64,000 nucleotides of DNA, from the NCBI RefSeq assembly GCF_009932475.1, contig NZ_BJOV01000005.1:558001-622000 (forward strand). Reading direction: 5' to 3'. Source of the stretch: Gordonia spumicola. Lineage in GTDB: Bacteria; Actinomycetota; Actinomycetes; Mycobacteriales; Mycobacteriaceae. Position 1 is the first letter of the stretch; every line of letters starts with the position of its first letter. The notes below the pieces were generated by a model. That model made no database searches. It was not told where the DNA came from and was given only the letters and a program-made list of their open reading frames with translations. Shown one piece after another: positions 61,546 to 64,000 of this stretch. Position numbers and translations under genes: made by a program.

Positions 61546-61857
61546 ATGGCTACGTACGCGATCGTCAAGACCGGCGGTAAGCAGTACAAGGTCGCCGAGG
61601 GCGACATTGTGAAGGTTGAGAAGATCGACGCAGCGGAAGGCGCGAGCGTCTCGCTGCCCGTCGCACTGCTCGTCGACGGCGCGAACCTCACCACCGATGC
61701 AGACAAGCTGGCCAAGGCTTCGGTCGACGCCGAGATCCTCGAGCACGTCAAGGGCCCGAAGATCCGCATCCACAAGTTCAAGAACAAGACCGGCTACCAC
61801 AAGCGCCAGGGTCACCGTCAGAACCTGACGGTCCTCAAGGTCACCGGCATCAAGTAA
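61546..61857 (+). CDS. rplU: 50S ribosomal protein L21
   Basis: 103 residues. Canonical start [20 protein letters not shown] and C-terminal signature [16 protein letters not shown]. Binds 23S rRNA. First gene of the rplU-rpmA pair, which precedes obg as in most bacteria. Confidence 0.97.
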   Translation: MATYAIVKTGGKQYKVAEGDIVKVEKIDAAEGASVSLPVALLVDGANLTTDADKLAKASVDAEILEHVKGPKIRIHKFKNKTGYHKRQGHRQNLTVLKVTGIK

Positions 61858-61889
61858 CCAACGCACTTTTCTTTCAGGAGGAATGAACC

Positions 61890-62153
61890 ATGGCACATAA
61901 GAAGGGTGCATCCAGCTCGCGCAACGGTCGCGATTCGAATGCCCAGCGACTCGGCGTCAAGCGCTTCGGCGGCCAGCAGGTCCTCGCAGGCGAGATCCTG
62001 ATCCGCCAGCGCGGCACCAAGTTCCACCCGGGCGTCAACGTCGGCCGCGGCGGCGACGACACCCTGTTCGCTCTCGAGGCCGGCGCCGTGCAGTTCGGCA
62101 CCAAGCGCGGCCGCAAGACCGTGAACATCGTCCCGGAGTCGGCCTCGGTCTGA
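61890..62153 (+). CDS. rpmA: 50S ribosomal protein L27
   Basis: 87 residues. [20 protein letters not shown] and [22 protein letters not shown] are standard L27. It needs no N-terminal processing, as it starts with AHKKG after Met. Strong ribosome site AGGAGGA before the ATG. Confidence 0.97.
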   Translation: MAHKKGASSSRNGRDSNAQRLGVKRFGGQQVLAGEILIRQRGTKFHPGVNVGRGGDDTLFALEAGAVQFGTKRGRKTVNIVPESASV

Positions 62154-62186
62154 CACCAGGGATCTGGTAACAAAGCTCTGCAGCAG

Positions 62187-62227
62187 GGCGGGTCGGGGTC
62201 TTCCAAGCCCCTGACCCGCCTTGTTTC
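62187..62227 (+). terminator. Terminator after rpmA
   Basis: GGCGGGTC-GGGG pairs with CCCC-GACCCGCC, with one bulged T on the right arm and a loop of about 9 nt, followed by TTGTTT. The classic T-rich tail makes this the clearest intrinsic terminator in the window. Confidence 0.9.
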
Positions 62228-62250
62228 ATTCGGTGAGGAAGGAGACGGTC

Positions 62251-63741
62251 GTGTCGCGATTCGTCGACCGCGTCAAGATCGACGTGGTGGCAGGCAACGG
62301 TGGGCACGGATGCTCGTCGGTCCACCGTGAGAAGTTCAAGCCGCTCGGCGGTCCGGACGGCGGCAACGGAGGCAACGGCGGCGACGTCCGCCTCGTCGTC
62401 GACCCACAGGTGCACACGCTCCTCGACTTCCACTTCCGGCCGCACGCGCGTGGCACCAACGGCAGGCCGGGTCACGGCGACAACCGGAACGGCGCCAACG
62501 GCGACGAACTGGTCCTGCCCGTGCCCGACGGCACCGTCGTCCTCGACGACAAGGGGGCCATCCTGGCCGACATGGTCGGGGAGGGCACCGAGTTCATCGC
62601 GGCACAGGGCGGACGCGGCGGCCTCGGCAATGCGGCGCTCGCGTCCAAGGCCCGAAAGGCGCCCGGTTTCGCGCTGCTGGGCGAGCCGGGCGAGGAGCGC
62701 GAGCTCGTCCTCGAACTGAAGTCGGTCGCCGACGTCGGCCTCGTCGGTTTCCCGTCGGCGGGCAAGTCGTCGCTGGTCTCGGTGCTGTCGGCGGCCAAGC
62801 CGAAGATCGCCGACTATCCGTTCACCACCCTCACCCCGAACCTCGGCGTCGTGACGGCCGGCGCGGACGTGTTTACCGTCGCCGACGTGCCCGGCCTCAT
62901 CCCCGGAGCCTCGGAAGGTCGTGGCCTCGGCCTGGAGTTTCTGCGACACCTGGAGCGGTGCGCGGTGCTCGCGCACGTCGTCGACTGCGCCACCCTCGAT
63001 CCCGGACGGGATCCGCTGTCGGACATCGACGCCCTCGAGGCCGAACTGGCCGCGTACCGGCCCGCGCTCGACGCCGACCACTCGCTCGGCGACCTCGCGA
63101 GCCGTCCGCGCATCGTCGTCCTGAACAAGATCGACATCCCCGAAGCCGCCGAACTCGCCGATCTCGTCGAAGCGGACGTCGCCGAACGCGGCTGGCCGGT
63201 CTACCGGATCTCGGCCGTCGCGCATCAGGGGCTGCAGGAGTTGACGTACGCTCTGGCCGACATGGTGCGTGAGTACCGAGCCACGCAGGCCAAACCGGTC
63301 GCGCGCCGCACGATCATCCGGCCGAAGGCCGTCGATCAGGGCGAGTTCACCATCGAGGCCGACCCGTCGATCGACGGCGGCTTCATCGTCCGCGGCGAAC
63401 GCCCCGAGCGGTGGATCCTGCAGACGCAGTTCGAGAACGACGAGGCCGTCGGGTACCTCGCCGACCGCCTGAACCGGCTCGGCGTCGAGGACGCGCTGGT
63501 CAAGCGCGGCGCCAAGCCCGGCGCCGCGGTGACGATCGCCGGTATGACGTTCGACTGGGAGCCGACGACGCCGACCGGCGACGCCGTGCCGATCACCGGG
63601 CGCGGCACCGACATCCGCCTCGAGCGAAACGACCGCGTCGGTGCGGCCGAACGCAAGATCGCGCGCAAGATGCGACGTGAGCACACCGACGTCGACAGCG
63701 AGCAGAGTCTCGGCTGGGACGACGATCTCGACGATGAGTGA
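62251..63741 (+). CDS. obg: GTPase Obg/CgtA
   Basis: 496 residues. Gly-rich Obg fold ([20 protein letters not shown] near residue 30), GTPase G1 GFPSAGKSS near 168, G3 [10 protein letters not shown]4 NKID, and the C-terminal OCT domain typical of actinobacteria, with an acidic tail. Acts in 50S assembly and stress control. GTG at 62251 chosen because GGAAGGAG lies upstream; an earlier in-frame start at 62221 overlaps the terminator. Confidence 0.95.
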   Translation: MSRFVDRVKIDVVAGNGGHGCSSVHREKFKPLGGPDGGNGGNGGDVRLVVDPQVHTLLDFHFRPHARGTNGRPGHGDNRNGANGDELVLPVPDGTVVLDDKGAILADMVGEGTEFIAAQGGRGGLGNAALASKARKAPGFALLGEPGEERELVLELKSVADVGLVGFPSAGKSSLVSVLSAAKPKIADYPFTTLTPNLGVVTAGADVFTVADVPGLIPGASEGRGLGLEFLRHLERCAVLAHVVDCATLDPGRDPLSDIDALEAELAAYRPALDADHSLGDLASRPRIVVLNKIDIPEAAELADLVEADVAERGWPVYRISAVAHQGLQELTYALADMVREYRATQAKPVARRTIIRPKAVDQGEFTIEADPSIDGGFIVRGERPERWILQTQFENDEAVGYLADRLNRLGVEDALVKRGAKPGAAVTIAGMTFDWEPTTPTGDAVPITGRGTDIRLERNDRVGAAERKIARKMRREHTDVDSEQSLGWDDDLDDE

Positions 63742-64000
63742 TGTCCGCGCCGCGATAGCGTCCGCCCGCAGCATCGTCGTCAAGATCGGATCGTCGGCGC
63801 TGACCGACCTGGAGAGCGGTCTCGACAGGTCTCGGTTGGACGCGCTCGTCGACGCGCTCGAAGCTCGCATGGCGGCCGGGTCGGACGTGATCGTCGTGTC
63901 CTCGGGAGCCATCGGAGCGGGTATCGCTCCGCTCGGACTACGAAAGCGGCCGACCGATCTCGCCACCAAGCAGGCGGCAGCCAGCGTCGGGCAGCTCGCG
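63734..64000 (+). CDS. proB: Glutamate 5-kinase (3' end beyond window)
   Basis: 89 codons are present. [11 protein letters not shown] near residue 16 and [18 protein letters not shown] near 54 are the amino-acid-kinase loops. Catalyses the first step of proline synthesis. ATG overlaps obg by 8 nt, as in the obg-proB pair of mycobacteria. Confidence 0.95.
   Translation, partial: MSDVRAAIASARSIVVKIGSSALTDLESGLDRSRLDALVDALEARMAAGSDVIVVSSGAIGAGIAPLGLRKRPTDLATKQAAASVGQLA

Overview
The window is high-GC actinobacterial DNA from the Mycobacteriales (Corynebacteriales). I lean towards a Gordonia-like organism, but the genus is inference. Evidence: GTG starts are common, genes overlap by ATGA/GTGA, and from about 21.9 kb to the right edge the genes follow, with small changes, the Mycobacterium tuberculosis order Rv2477c to Rv2439c as I remember it: ettA, NAD-glutamate dehydrogenase, thioesterase, aglA, glbO, pepN, Rv2466c-type thiol oxidoreductase, rpiB, nei2-type glycosylase, tig, clpP1, clpP2, clpX, mobA, valS, folC, DUF4233, ndk, rne, rplU, rpmA, obg, proB. 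NnaR, the mycothiol-linked oxidoreductase and the actinobacterial RNase E form also fit this order.

Layout. (1) 0-1.8 kb: an ABC exporter cut by the left edge, preceded by a 41-codon Arg/Trp-rich ORF and a strong hairpin. (2) 2-12.4 kb: a complete nitrate assimilation locus: narK transporter and nnaR regulator on +, and on - a nitrate reductase fused to its own flavoprotein reductase, nirB, nirD and a sirohydrochlorin chelatase-like protein for siroheme supply. (3) 12.4-16.6 kb: thiolase, crotonase, FAD monooxygenase and HAD phosphatase, then a GlsB-type membrane protein. (4) 16.6-21.8 kb: pentapeptide-repeat protein, tRNA-Arg, CopD/CtaG copper and oxidase-assembly protein, a PGPGW membrane protein, and a MarR regulator divergent from a membrane protein across two operators. 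(5) 21.9-39.8 kb: conserved backbone including EttA, the large glutamate dehydrogenase, CtaJ-like/DUF5130 proteins and metabolic enzymes.

(6) 39.8-44.3 kb is a variable segment between nei2 and the tRNA-Gly/tRNA-Pro pair. It holds a cutinase-like esterase, an L,D-transpeptidase, an XRE-cupin regulator divergent from a BenE-type transporter, remains of a second BenE-like gene, and a frameshifted LpqH-family lipoprotein. (7) 44.5-48.9 kb: trigger factor and the ClpP1/ClpP2/ClpX protease. (8) 48.9-51.3 kb: a two-gene islet (RCC1-repeat membrane protein, AbiEi/DUF559-like protein) bounded by two copies of the same roughly 67-bp palindrome. (9) 51.3-64 kb: mobA, a secreted protein, valS-folC-DUF4233, another secreted protein, ndk, rne, rplU-rpmA, obg and the start of proB.

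No phage, IS element, CRISPR array or replication origin is visible. I did not find a clearly new multi-gene system. The least explained items are the Trp-rich leader-like ORF before the ABC exporter, the element shared by the two nitrate promoters, the palindrome-bounded islet, and the gene wreckage after benE.
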